Positions 26,361 through 35,147 of a DNA stretch of 64,000 nt are shown here, piece by piece. Numbering within the stretch: position 1 is the first letter of the stretch; every line of letters begins with the position of its first letter. Origin of the DNA: Mycetocola miduiensis (GTDB taxonomy: Bacteria > Actinomycetota > Actinomycetes > Actinomycetales > Microbacteriaceae); NCBI RefSeq assembly GCF_900115155.1, contig NZ_FOVM01000001.1:620001-684000 (forward strand). Reading direction: 5' to 3'. The notes beneath the pieces were generated by a model that ran no database searches, was not told where the DNA came from, and saw only the letters and a program-made list of their open reading frames with translations. The translations under genes and the position numbers were made by a program.

Positions 26361-27638
26361 TCAGGCCAGGTCGAGGGCGTAGAGTGCCCTGAGCAGCACC
26401 TGTGTGCCCAGGGCGAGCTCCTGGTAAGACGTCCACTCGTCGGGAACATGGCTGAGTCCCCCTTGGCTCGGCACGAAGATCATTCCAGCCGAGGTGACCT
26501 TGCTGATCTGCTGGGTGTCGTGGCTCGCACCGCTCGGCATGATGCGGTACGGCACACCGTGTGCCCTGGCCTGGGCTGCAATGAGGTCGACCAGGCGCGT
26601 TGGGAGGATGGCCGGCGAGGTATCTCCGATGATCTGGATGTCAATGTCGACGTCTCGTTCCTTGGCGATGACCTGAAACCGCGAGAGCAAGTCGCGTGCC
26701 GTGGTGCGCTGGCGGTCACCGTCGATGTCGCGTACATCGACGCTGAATATGACGCGACCCGGGATCGTCGTGATCGAGCTTGGCTCCACGTCTAGTTTGC
26801 CCACCGTGATGCGGGTTCCTCTGTGCTGCGAATTCTGGGCGATCTGCTCACACAAAAGCACACATTCGGCGGCCGCCACGAGTGCGTCCCTCCGCAGGTG
26901 CATGGGAGTCGCTCCGGTATGGGACGCTGTGCCCACAAGTTCGACCATCACCCTGCTGCTGCCGGAGATGACGTCGACAATGCCAATCGGCGTTCGCGAA
27001 GTCTCGAGAACGTTGCCCTGCTCGACATGGAGCTCGATGAACCCGTGCCAATCTTCGGAGGCCCAGGCCGCTGTGTCGATGCGATCGGGGCGCAAGCCGA
27101 CCGAAGCCATGGCCTCGGCCATGGTGATCCCCCCGTTGTCGTATAAACCGGCGATCCCCGCGGACGTGGCAACTCCTGATGCAGCGCGGCTTCCATTGCA
27201 CGCCTGTCCGAAACGTGCACCCTCCTCGGCCGCAAAGGCCACAAACCGCCACGGGCGCCGGTGAGGCAGCCCGGATTCTACAACGGACCGCGCCACTTCC
27301 ACCGCGGCGGCAACACCAGCGATCCCGTCGAACCGCCCGCCCGACGGTACGGAGTCGAGATGTGACCCGGTTCCGACCGCGTCGGATGAACCTTCCGCGA
27401 CGCCCGGTAGCTCGGCGATCGAGTTGCCCGCAGCGTCCACCGTCACGGTGAGGCCAAGCTCGCACATCCGGTTCCGGAACACGTCGTGGGCCCTACGCTC
27501 GAGCGGACTGTAGGCAAGCCTCGTCACCCCAGGGCCGGCCTCAGTGATCTCCGCAATGCGCTCTATGAATTGTTCCAGTCGATTTGCGTCAATGAGCGCG
27601 ACCGCTCCCTCAACCCCGATAGATGGCTTCGAGGTCAT
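26361..27638 (-). CDS. M20 family N-carbamoyl-L-amino-acid amidohydrolase
   Basis: The 425-aa product is a Zn/Mn-dependent hydantoinase/carbamoylase family amidase. Metal-binding and catalytic elements are in order: GTGSHLDSVPSGGRFDGI, AAEEGARFG, ELHVEQG, SHTGATPM and GASHDTQ. Relatives are allantoate amidohydrolase, beta-ureidopropionase and ureidosuccinase. Beside a dihydroorotase, N-carbamoyl-aspartate is the most likely substrate, giving aspartate, CO2 and ammonia. The start overlaps the upstream PRTase-fold gene (ATGA). Confidence 0.88.
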   Translation of the reverse strand: MTSKPSIGVEGAVALIDANRLEQFIERIAEITEAGPGVTRLAYSPLERRAHDVFRNRMCELGLTVTVDAAGNSIAELPGVAEGSSDAVGTGSHLDSVPSGGRFDGIAGVAAAVEVARSVVESGLPHRRPWRFVAFAAEEGARFGQACNGSRAASGVATSAGIAGLYDNGGITMAEAMASVGLRPDRIDTAAWASEDWHGFIELHVEQGNVLETSRTPIGIVDVISGSSRVMVELVGTASHTGATPMHLRRDALVAAAECVLLCEQIAQNSQHRGTRITVGKLDVEPSSITTIPGRVIFSVDVRDIDGDRQRTTARDLLSRFQVIAKERDVDIDIQIIGDTSPAILPTRLVDLIAAQARAHGVPYRIMPSGASHDTQQISKVTSAGMIFVPSQGGLSHVPDEWTSYQELALGTQVLLRALYALDLA

Positions 27639-28219
27639 GCCGCGTCTCCACCCTCATGGGCGGCGGCGACCATTCCGGCATCAGAGAACTCGGCCGCAAT
27701 GCGGCTGTCTGCAGCGAGCATCGTCGCATCGGCCGGGCGTGAGATCAGGGCTCGCCACACGACCACGACGACATCGTGCCCCGCGAGTGATTCGAGCAGA
27801 TCGGGTGCGTCCAGGTGAACGCTCACCACGGCCACTCGCTCGCCCGCGTGGAGCGTTCCCGTTTGCAGGAATTCCGCTTCTGTTGCGGCACGCGGGTTAG
27901 CAACACAAAACGGTATGCCGGTCTCGAGCGCAACCGCTGTGCCCAAGATCTGGGCGGCATCCCCGAAGGCGATGATGCGATCGGCTGTCGCGGGAATGCT
28001 CGCGCCCATAAGGGTGGCGACTCGTCGAAGGATGGCAGGACGTGTTACCCAGCCATCGCTCCGGTGGGCCGCAGCCTGCAGGGGCAGGGCGGCCGCGATG
28101 TCGTTGGCGAGCTCCTGTTTCCAGAATTCGGGGTTCTGGACGAAGGCACCGGAAGCGAGTGCTCCTGGGCTCAAGGCAGCATCGATAGCAGTCGCCGACC
28201 TTCTAACCACGGCGTTCAC
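27635..28219 (-). CDS. PRTase-fold protein lacking PRPP motif (2)
   Basis: The 194-aa product is first in its operon. The pattern RIIAFGDAAQILGTAVALETGIPFCVANP, then LQTGTLHAGERVAVVSVHLDAPDLLESL resembles orotate phosphoribosyltransferase from the substrate strand to the PRPP loop, but the acidic pair and TTG of that loop are missing (VSVHLDAP). Enzymatic PRPP chemistry is therefore doubtful. Co-transcription with a dihydroorotase and a carbamoylase suggests it binds an orotate-like ligand. It is not closely similar to the other PRTase-fold protein (15759-16244). Confidence 0.55.
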   Translation of the reverse strand: MNAVVRRSATAIDAALSPGALASGAFVQNPEFWKQELANDIAAALPLQAAAHRSDGWVTRPAILRRVATLMGASIPATADRIIAFGDAAQILGTAVALETGIPFCVANPRAATEAEFLQTGTLHAGERVAVVSVHLDAPDLLESLAGHDVVVVVWRALISRPADATMLAADSRIAAEFSDAGMVAAAHEGGDAA

Positions 28220-28246
28220 CGGGGAACGAGAAGTGGTCTTCGATAT

Positions 28247-28280
28247 TCCATTCTACGCAAACAATGTCCATTCTACGGAT
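28247..28280. promoter_or_regulatory. Two direct TTCTACG boxes between divergent operon and aspA
   Basis: TCCATTCTACG occurs at 28247-28257 and again at 28267-28277, exactly 20 bp apart, so both face the same side of the helix. The boxes lie 28-61 bp upstream of the PRTase-fold gene start and in the 260-bp region divergent to aspA. Together with boxes near 21400 and 24994 they form a small regulon-like set. Confidence 0.55.
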
Positions 28281-28479
28281 TATAGTCATATTGATGCTGG
28301 ATAAGTACAGCAACCTGATTCGAGCGTGTGTGCCCGCCCCAGGCGAGTCCGGCACACGGGCAGGTGCGGTGTGACGCTCGTCACAGGTCAAGAAGTTGCC
28401 CGCGTTGTTTGATCACTTCAAAGTCGAGGCGTCCGATAGGCCAAATGGCCACAACGCCTCCCTTCAATAAGGAGCCAGA

Positions 28480-29997
28480 ATGCCAATCACCGCCTCGAAA
28501 AACGTGGCAGCACCACAGGTATCTACCGGGCCCATTCCCGAGCCGGGGACGCACGCTGCGGCCGCCGTAGGTTTCCGTATTGAACGGGATTCACTGGGCG
28601 CGCTCGAGGTACCAGCGGATGCATACTGGGGCGTACACACGAAGCGTGCGATAGACAATTTCCCTATTGCCAAGCGGCCCATCTCGGTCTACCCGGACTT
28701 GATCGTTGCCCTCGCCTCGGTGAAGCAGGCCTGCGCCAGGGCTAACAAAGAGATTGGCACACTGTCCGCGCAGAAGGCCGACTGGATCGACGGCGCATGC
28801 CAAGACATCATCGATGGCAAGTTCCACGACGAGTTCGTGGTCGGCGTGATCCAGGGTGGCGCTGGCACGTCGACGAATATGAACGCCAACGAGGTGATCT
28901 GCAACGTCGCGCTCGAGCGCGCCGGCTACGCGAAAGGGCGCTACGACATCCTCAGCCCGATCGACGACGTCAACCGCAGCCAGTCGACGAACGACACGTA
29001 CCCGACCGCGATCAAGATTGCGCTCACACTTTCGCTTCAGCACCTGTTGCGCGAACTCAAGGCACTGCAGGGTGCGTTCAGGGCGAAGTCCGTCGAGTTT
29101 GGCCAGGTGCTGAAGGTGGGGCGCACCCAGCTGCAGGATGCCGTTCCGATGACTCTGGGCCAGGAGTTCCATGGGTTCGCGACAACCCTCGCCGAAGACT
29201 ACGACCGCCTCACCGAGGCCGTTCAGCTTCTGGCAGAGGTCAATCTGGGCGCCACCGCGATCGGCACAGGCATCACGGCCAGCCCTCGGTACGCCGCGAC
29301 CGCCATCCGTTGGATCAATGAAATCACCGGTCTCAAGCTCGAGACCGCGCCCGACCTGATCGAATCGACGAGTGACGCCGGTGGGTTCATGTCGTTCAGC
29401 GCGAACCTTAAACGCAGCGCCATCAAACTATCGAAGATCTGCAATGACCTGCGCCTGCTCTCTTCCGGCCCGCAAGCCGGTTTCGGCGAGATCAACCTGC
29501 CACCCAAACAGGCCGGATCGAGCATCATGCCCGGCAAGGTCAATCCGGTGATACCAGAAGTCGTCAACCAGGTCGCGTTTGCCGTCGCCGGGTCGGACGT
29601 CACGGTCACCATGGCGGCCGAAGGCGGACAGCTGCAGCTCAACGCATTCGAGCCGGTCATCGCGCATTCTCTGCTGCAGAGCCTCGCGTGGATGACCCAG
29701 GCGATGTGGACGCTTCGAGTCAATTGCATCGAAGGCATCACCGCCAACGAGGACCACCTTGAAGCCATGGTCGGCTCAAGCGTCGGCGTCATCACCGCGC
29801 TAATCCCGCACATCGGCTATTCGGCGGCCGCAGCGCTGGCAAAGACAGCGCTACTCACGGGCCGCAACGTGGCGGATCTCGTCGTCGAATCCCAGCTCAT
29901 GAGTCGCGAGGACGTCATGCGTGAGCTAGAGCCGGCACGTCTCTCGGGAATGGAGGCCGGCTTGGCGACCGCACCGTCGGTTCCTATCATCGAATAG
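28480..29997 (+). CDS. aspA: Aspartate ammonia-lyase
   Basis: The 505-aa product is a class II fumarase/aspartase superfamily enzyme. The signature GSSIMPGKVNP is intact, as is the TSDAGGFMSFSANLKR stretch and the downstream KICNDLRLLSSGPQAG. These features fit aspartase rather than fumarase C. It deaminates L-aspartate to fumarate and ammonia. The N-terminus carries about 30 extra residues before GFRIERDSLG, so the true start could be internal. Divergent placement from the carbamoylase operon suggests it takes up the aspartate produced there. Confidence 0.88.
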   Translation: MPITASKNVAAPQVSTGPIPEPGTHAAAAVGFRIERDSLGALEVPADAYWGVHTKRAIDNFPIAKRPISVYPDLIVALASVKQACARANKEIGTLSAQKADWIDGACQDIIDGKFHDEFVVGVIQGGAGTSTNMNANEVICNVALERAGYAKGRYDILSPIDDVNRSQSTNDTYPTAIKIALTLSLQHLLRELKALQGAFRAKSVEFGQVLKVGRTQLQDAVPMTLGQEFHGFATTLAEDYDRLTEAVQLLAEVNLGATAIGTGITASPRYAATAIRWINEITGLKLETAPDLIESTSDAGGFMSFSANLKRSAIKLSKICNDLRLLSSGPQAGFGEINLPPKQAGSSIMPGKVNPVIPEVVNQVAFAVAGSDVTVTMAAEGGQLQLNAFEPVIAHSLLQSLAWMTQAMWTLRVNCIEGITANEDHLEAMVGSSVGVITALIPHIGYSAAAALAKTALLTGRNVADLVVESQLMSREDVMRELEPARLSGMEAGLATAPSVPIIE

Positions 29998-30089
29998 CGG
30001 ACGCTGTCGTGCCGTTGGGGCAAGTTTGCTGTTTCACGGACGCTCAGCGGGAACCCGCTATGGGAACCTCCGTTGGGCAATTGAATTCG

Positions 30090-30263
30090 CTACGTTCCGG
30101 CGCCAGCCCGCCCGTGACCTTCGGTGGTTCTGTTCGATTCAAGAATCGCGCTCTTGCGTGTTCCCCAGCGGATGAAAAGCGCGAAAGCCAGGACTATCCC
30201 AGCTACGGCGAGGACCTGAATGACGACCCAGAAGTTCCACCAGAACAAAGAATCGAACTCCAT
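30090..30263 (-). CDS. Small membrane protein
   Basis: The start MEFDSLFWWN at 30263 is preferred over an upstream in-frame ATG. The 57-aa product has one hydrophobic helix (FWVVIQVLAVAGIVLAFALF) followed by a basic, hydrophilic tail. No family is recognised. It stands alone between aspA (convergent) and a divergent membrane protein gene. Confidence 0.5.
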   Translation of the reverse strand: MEFDSLFWWNFWVVIQVLAVAGIVLAFALFIRWGTRKSAILESNRTTEGHGRAGAGT

Positions 30264-30464
30264 ATCAATCACCCCTCGAGTGGCAGACAACTAGCTGTCC
30301 TAGTGGGACCGTATCCCACGGTGGTCTTCCCGGCAACAGGCCGTCGACTGAGAGGCCGCGAGGGATCGAGAAGGGACGCCTAATGGTACGTCCTGTGGGA
30401 CATAAGCGAAGGGCCATGAGGCAGCACTAATCTGATGGATGGATCGGCCGGCGAGAGGAACTCT

Positions 30465-30866
30465 GTGACACGACCACCGCGAACCATAGTTCTCCGTCCG
30501 CTCCCTGCTACTCGGATCGCAAATATGATCCCAGCGGCCGGGAGCATCTTTATGGCGGCGCTCCTTGTTCGAGACGTGGATCTTCCTGGTGGGAACGACA
30601 CTATGGTGCTTATCCCCGTCATCGCAGTCAGTGTTTTCCTTGCTGTTCGAGCATGGCGATACTCGATCTTGCTGACGCCGGATCGGATTGTCGTGAGAGG
30701 TTTCTTGCGGGATAGGACAGTCGAACACAGCCTGGTTACTGAGGTCACCGACTCCGCTTGTATTCCCACACCAATGCCGAACGCCCCGAGCAATATGCCC
30801 ACGACCGTGTTCGAGGAACACACGCTCTGCTGCTCTAGTAAAACCCCACCGTATCCACGCGGTTGA
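30465..30866 (+). CDS. Probable PH-like membrane protein, possibly truncated
   Basis: GTG 30465 has AGAGGAA close upstream and gives 133 aa. Two hydrophobic helices (MIPAAGSIFMAALLV and MVLIPVIAVSVFLAV) are followed by YSILLTPDRIVVRGFLRDRTV, which resembles the start of a bacterial PH-like domain. The last 35 residues lose this pattern (TPMPNAPSNMP and CCSS), so the gene may be frameshifted or cut near the junction with the sugar operon at 30916. Confidence 0.45.
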   Translation: MTRPPRTIVLRPLPATRIANMIPAAGSIFMAALLVRDVDLPGGNDTMVLIPVIAVSVFLAVRAWRYSILLTPDRIVVRGFLRDRTVEHSLVTEVTDSACIPTPMPNAPSNMPTTVFEEHTLCCSSKTPPYPRG

Positions 30867-30915
30867 TCAATGGCCCGCCGTCGAGGAACCGCGTGGCGTT
30901 ACGAGCAGGGTGCGC

Positions 30916-31815
30916 TCACCATGACGGCACCTCTCCGAGGCGGGGCGGGTCGGCGCCCTCTCTTGCGACGGTGACGCCCGCGCATGCGAGTGCGCCGCCG
31001 ACGGCGTCGGCCATCGTCTCCTCGTCGATCCGGAGACCTTCCCGGCCGGCCGTTGCGAGGAGCCGCCAGATCAGCGCGGCCATGAACGAGTCGCCCGCCC
31101 CGATCGTGTCGCGTACGTCAACGCGTGCCGCCGGCGCAGCGAGCTCGCCGCCCTCGAACACGGCGTGCGCCCCGTCCGCGCCGCGCGTCAGCACGGTCAG
31201 GCGCGCGCCGCCGGCCCGCCATGCCCGCAGGGTCTCCCGGGGGTCGCGATCCGGATACAGCAGCTCGGCATCCTCGTCGCTTGCCTTCACGACGTCGCTC
31301 CGGGAGATGTACCACTCGATAGCGGCGCGACGATCCCGGGGGTCGCCGATCAAATCGGGCCGGATGTTGGGGTCGAACGAGCGGACGACTCCCGCTCCCG
31401 CGTCGTCGAACGCGGTCCGCACGCTGCTCGCGCCCGGTTCGAGCAACGCCGCGATCGATCCGGCGTGGATCCAGCGGACGTCCTGGGCGGCCTCGCCGAC
31501 CGGGGCTAGGGACGCGTCGAGGTCGAACTCGTACTCGGCCGCGCCGTTCGGGTCGATCTCCGCCCGCGCCGTGCTCGTCGGAGCGTCGACCACCGACACC
31601 GCGGTGATCTCCACGCCGCTCCCGCGCAAGTGGTCCAGAATCGCTCGCCCGTGTTCGTCGCTTCCGATCCGTGTGTGCAGCGCGACGGGGACGCCGAGGC
31701 GCGCCACGCCGACCGCGACGTTGAGCGGGCTCCCGCCGGGGCGGTGGGACGGATCCGCCCCGGCGGTGCGGACGATGTCGACGAGGGACTCGCCGACGAC
31801 GAGCACGTCGGTCAT
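30916..31815 (-). CDS. PfkB-family carbohydrate kinase (fructokinase-like)
   Basis: The start MTDVLVVGES at 31815 overlaps the stop of the upstream gene (ATGA) and gives 299 aa. The ribokinase fold is complete: GESLVDIVR, HRPGGSPLNVAVGVARLG (PfkB signature 1) and DTIGAGDSFMAAL, with the catalytic Asp in GAGDS. It would phosphorylate the sugar taken in by the FrcBCA-like importer or its epimerisation product. It is the last gene of the LacI-controlled operon. Confidence 0.88.
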   Translation of the reverse strand: MTDVLVVGESLVDIVRTAGADPSHRPGGSPLNVAVGVARLGVPVALHTRIGSDEHGRAILDHLRGSGVEITAVSVVDAPTSTARAEIDPNGAAEYEFDLDASLAPVGEAAQDVRWIHAGSIAALLEPGASSVRTAFDDAGAGVVRSFDPNIRPDLIGDPRDRRAAIEWYISRSDVVKASDEDAELLYPDRDPRETLRAWRAGGARLTVLTRGADGAHAVFEGGELAAPAARVDVRDTIGAGDSFMAALIWRLLATAGREGLRIDEETMADAVGGALACAGVTVAREGADPPRLGEVPSW

Positions 31816-33182
31816 CGATCGGTGCGGGCTTCGAGCCGTACCGGGTTCTCGAGCGAGGCGGCCACCGTCCGCCACGAGTCGGCGAAACGGCCGTACGCGG
31901 CGCGGATGGTCACGTCCGTCGGCAGCTCCGGGCACTCGTTCTCGCCGTTCGTGCCCCAGTTGCTCCAGCCCGACTCACGGCGCTGGACGATCTGGAACCG
32001 GCCGACCGGCTTCGACGTCCACCACGTCATGGCGTACCCGGTGCCCGCGTTGATCGCCGCGGTCTTGTTGGAGGGCCCGACGAAGACCGTGGCCTCCTCC
32101 GTCGTTGGCACCTCGACGCCCAGGGGCTCGTCCGTCGTCTTCCACTCCCGCGCGGGGGAGTCCGCGGCACGGTGGGCCTCGGCGCGCACCTCGGACAGGT
32201 GCTCCCGGATCTCGTCGTGCGTGAGGAACGACTCCCACGCGCTGAACAGCCGCCAGTACCAGTCCCAGTTGGCGGATTCGATGTCGCCGCCGATCGCCTG
32301 GTGGTACGCGTGCAGTGACGGGGAGGACTCCTCCGAGATCCCGCTCGTGATTTGGTGGACGCGGTCCGCGAGAATTCCCGCGTAAGGGTCGCCCTCGCGA
32401 TAGGTCGTGCCCGCCCAGGAGGCGAAGTGGTCAAAGAGCACGTCGCCGGGCCCTGCCTCGAACTCGTCACCGACCGTGAACTTGTTCACGGCGGCGCGGC
32501 CGTCCACCTCCGTCGCGAAGTCCGAGATGTCGTAGTGCCGCTCGAACCACGCGGACCCGGCCGTGAACTGCCAGTCGATCGTGAACCACTTGCCGCGCAG
32601 CTCTGGCAGGAGCCCGTCGGGGATGCGGCCGGTCAGCCGGTACTTGTGCAGGAGCGGGCCGCGCTCCAGGACCTCGACGTCCGCGATGACGTGCTCGGGC
32701 GGGTTGATGAGCCCGTTCTCCGGCGTGAAGAACGGAGCGTAGAAGCCGCCGATGCAGTTGTCCCCGCCCGGGATGAGGTCGACGCCCTGCTCCTTGGCGA
32801 GCAGGTGCCGGATGCCCCACTTGGAACTTGTCGTACCCTTGCCCGTGCCCCGGCACAGCTCGATCTCAAAGGGGCCGGTGTTAAGCCGCACGACGGCGTC
32901 CTGCTCGAGGGCCGGCACCTCGGTGATTGTGGCGCCGTTCGTCTCGGGTGCCCCTTCGACCACCGTGAGGACGAAAGGCCCCGTGCCATCCGGGATGTCG
33001 AGGATCGTGACCAGCCCGCCGGAGGCGAGTCGCTGCGCCGGCGCGAGCGGACCGTCCCCGAGGCGCACGGAGATGACGGAGTCCGTATCAACCGCGTCGA
33101 GGAACACCGGCTCGCTTCTGCGCGGCATGCCGGTCGGGTTCGCGAGTCGGTACTCCGCGAGCACAGTTTGGTCGTCGTTCAT
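31812..33182 (-). CDS. Protein of unknown function in sugar operon
   Basis: I do not recognise this 456-aa protein. There is no signal peptide or membrane helix, so it should be cytoplasmic. The N-terminal 100 residues look beta-rich (EYRLANPTGMPRRSEPVFLD and GLVTILDIPDGTGPFVLTVVEG). The middle has aromatic-rich motifs (GGDNCIGGFYAPFFTPENGL, WFTIDWQFTAGSAWFERHYD and WDWYWRLFSAWESF). That composition resembles sugar-active beta-sandwich proteins, but no catalytic residues can be named. It is translationally coupled to the PfkB kinase. Confidence 0.6.
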   Translation of the reverse strand: MNDDQTVLAEYRLANPTGMPRRSEPVFLDAVDTDSVISVRLGDGPLAPAQRLASGGLVTILDIPDGTGPFVLTVVEGAPETNGATITEVPALEQDAVVRLNTGPFEIELCRGTGKGTTSSKWGIRHLLAKEQGVDLIPGGDNCIGGFYAPFFTPENGLINPPEHVIADVEVLERGPLLHKYRLTGRIPDGLLPELRGKWFTIDWQFTAGSAWFERHYDISDFATEVDGRAAVNKFTVGDEFEAGPGDVLFDHFASWAGTTYREGDPYAGILADRVHQITSGISEESSPSLHAYHQAIGGDIESANWDWYWRLFSAWESFLTHDEIREHLSEVRAEAHRAADSPAREWKTTDEPLGVEVPTTEEATVFVGPSNKTAAINAGTGYAMTWWTSKPVGRFQIVQRRESGWSNWGTNGENECPELPTDVTIRAAYGRFADSWRTVAASLENPVRLEARTDR

Positions 33183-33225
33183 GGGTTTTCGCCTCTCGAT
33201 CAGGAATGGGATGGGATGGGATGGC

Positions 33226-34233
33226 TCAGGTGATGTGGAGATCGTCGGGGCAGCCGCAGCTGCCGCGACGGATCAGGGCGACGGGCAGGACGACGCACTG
33301 GGGCGGCACGTCCGAGTCCACCATCGCCATGAGGAGGCCGACCGCCTCCTGCGCGATCCGCTCGAAGGGCTGGCCGATCGTGGAGAGTCCGGGAGCTGTG
33401 AAGGCGGCTTCCGGGATGCCGTCGAACGAGACGACGGCGAGGTCCTCGGGAACGCGCAGTCCCGAGTCCGCCGCGGCGCGGAGCACGCCGATTGCGAGCT
33501 CGTCCGCGACCGTGAACACTGCGGACGGGCGGTCGTCCGTCGCGAGGATCTCGCGACCGGCCGCGTACCCCGCGCTCCGGGCGAAACGGACGGAGCTCGT
33601 CTGGCGGACAATGACGTCGTCGCGTCCGACTACCGCCTCGAGCGCGCCCTTCATGCGCTCGTCGGACTGGGCCGACGGGCCGACCACGACCGTCACGTTC
33701 CGGTGGCCGTGCTCGAGGAGGTGGGCCACGGCCTCGCGTCCGCCGGCGCGATTGTCCACCTCGATCGCGCTGTGCTGGTTGCCCACCGGCGAGCGGTCCA
33801 CGAACACGGAGGGCAGTCCCGACCGGTCGAGGAGGTCAATGATGTCGGGCGACCGGCTGGAGCTGACGATTAGGATGCCGTCCACCCGTCCGTTGAGGAA
33901 CGTGCTGAGGTAGGCGAGCTCCCGGGCGGGATCCTCCGCGGAGTTGCCGAGCAGCAGCGTCATTCCCTGCGCGTAGGCCGCCTCCTCGATGGCGCGCGCC
34001 AGCTCCGCGAAGTACGGGTTACTGCTGTCGGGCACCACGATCCCGAGGACCGCCGTGCGCTGCAGCTTCAGCGCGCGGGCGAGACCGTTCGGGCGGTACC
34101 CGAGCTCGCGCACCGCAGCCTCCACCTTCGCCCGCGACTCCGCGGAGACGACTCGTGGCCCCCCGTTCATGACGTAGCTCACGACGGCGGTACTCACCCC
34201 GGCGAGACGCGCGACGTCATTTCGATTGACCAT
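33226..34233 (-). CDS. LacI-family transcriptional regulator
   Basis: The start MVNRNDVARL at 34233 gives 335 aa. The N-terminal HTH (VNRNDVARLAGVSTAVVSYVMNG) is followed by the hinge helix (GYRPNGLARALKL) and a periplasmic-binding-like sensor domain. It is encoded inside the sugar operon, 44 bp upstream of the unknown protein gene. It probably represses the operon from the CTAC-rich site near 38110 in the absence of sugar. Confidence 0.9.
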   Translation of the reverse strand: MVNRNDVARLAGVSTAVVSYVMNGGPRVVSAESRAKVEAAVRELGYRPNGLARALKLQRTAVLGIVVPDSSNPYFAELARAIEEAAYAQGMTLLLGNSAEDPARELAYLSTFLNGRVDGILIVSSSRSPDIIDLLDRSGLPSVFVDRSPVGNQHSAIEVDNRAGGREAVAHLLEHGHRNVTVVVGPSAQSDERMKGALEAVVGRDDVIVRQTSSVRFARSAGYAAGREILATDDRPSAVFTVADELAIGVLRAAADSGLRVPEDLAVVSFDGIPEAAFTAPGLSTIGQPFERIAQEAVGLLMAMVDSDVPPQCVVLPVALIRRGSCGCPDDLHIT

Positions 34234-34244
34234 GTAATCCCTCC

Positions 34245-35147
34245 CTACTGGAACCGGACGGCGGACGCGCCCTCGATCTGCGTCTGCATGTAGGTCCGGG
34301 CGTGGCGGGCGAGGTCGTCCGAGTCGCGCCAGAGATTCCGCCAGATCGCGAGCGTGTTCGACAGCACGGGATCCACGACGGTCGAGGAGAAGGACTCGAA
34401 CGTGATCGGCCCAGTGTAGCCCGAACTCGACAGGGCCGCGAAGAAGCTGCGGAAGTCGATCGTGCCCGACCCGAGGTAGCCGCGATGGCTCTCCCCCACG
34501 TGCACGTAGCCCAGGCGGTCGCCGCACACAGCGATCGGGGAGGCCATGTCCGGCTCCTCGATGTTCATGTGGTACGTGTCGAGGTGGACATAGACGTTGT
34601 CGCGGTCCACGGAGCCAAGGTAGTCCATAGCCTGGCGCGCGGTGTTCAGAAGGTTCGACTCGTAGCGGTTGACGACCTCAAGACCGAGCCGGACGCCGGA
34701 GGCAGCGCCCGTGTCCGCAAGTCGCTGAATGCTCTCCACGCTGTTTGCGTAGGAGCGCCGGGACGCGGGCCCTGGGTGCTTGCTCATGCTCCCGTAGATG
34801 ACTCCGCACAGGTAGTCGCCGCCGAGGTCCCGGACTACCGCGGCGGCGCGGTGCAGCAGGTCCTCGCCGCGCCGCCGGATCTCCTCGTCTTCGCTGGAGA
34901 TGTCCGTCGCGGGCGAGAGCCCGAGCGAGGCAACCATCGAGAGCCCGTGCCGGTCCAGGGATCTCCTCGTCGCGTCGACGTCGATCGCATAAGGATCGAG
35001 CAGCGCCAGCTCGATGAGGTCGTAGCCGGCCTCGGCCGTGCGCCGGATCGCGTCGTCGGCCGTCTCCGGCGTCCATTCGCCGGTCCACACGAGGGCATGG
35101 ATGCCGTAGCGATGAGAGGTCGAAGCGACGAGGGAGTCAGAGGTCAT
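34245..35147 (-). CDS. Sugar epimerase, D-psicose/tagatose 3-epimerase family
   Basis: The 300-aa TIM-barrel protein has the four metal-ligand motifs of ketose 3-epimerases: LEVVNRYE, HLDTYHMNIEE, HVGESHRGYLG and FESFSS. Members interconvert ketoses at C3, for example D-psicose and D-fructose. With a fructose-type importer and a PfkB kinase, a ketose epimerised before phosphorylation is likely. The start overlaps the stop of the ATPase gene (4 bp). Confidence 0.82.
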   Translation of the reverse strand: MTSDSLVASTSHRYGIHALVWTGEWTPETADDAIRRTAEAGYDLIELALLDPYAIDVDATRRSLDRHGLSMVASLGLSPATDISSEDEEIRRRGEDLLHRAAAVVRDLGGDYLCGVIYGSMSKHPGPASRRSYANSVESIQRLADTGAASGVRLGLEVVNRYESNLLNTARQAMDYLGSVDRDNVYVHLDTYHMNIEEPDMASPIAVCGDRLGYVHVGESHRGYLGSGTIDFRSFFAALSSSGYTGPITFESFSSTVVDPVLSNTLAIWRNLWRDSDDLARHARTYMQTQIEGASAVRFQ

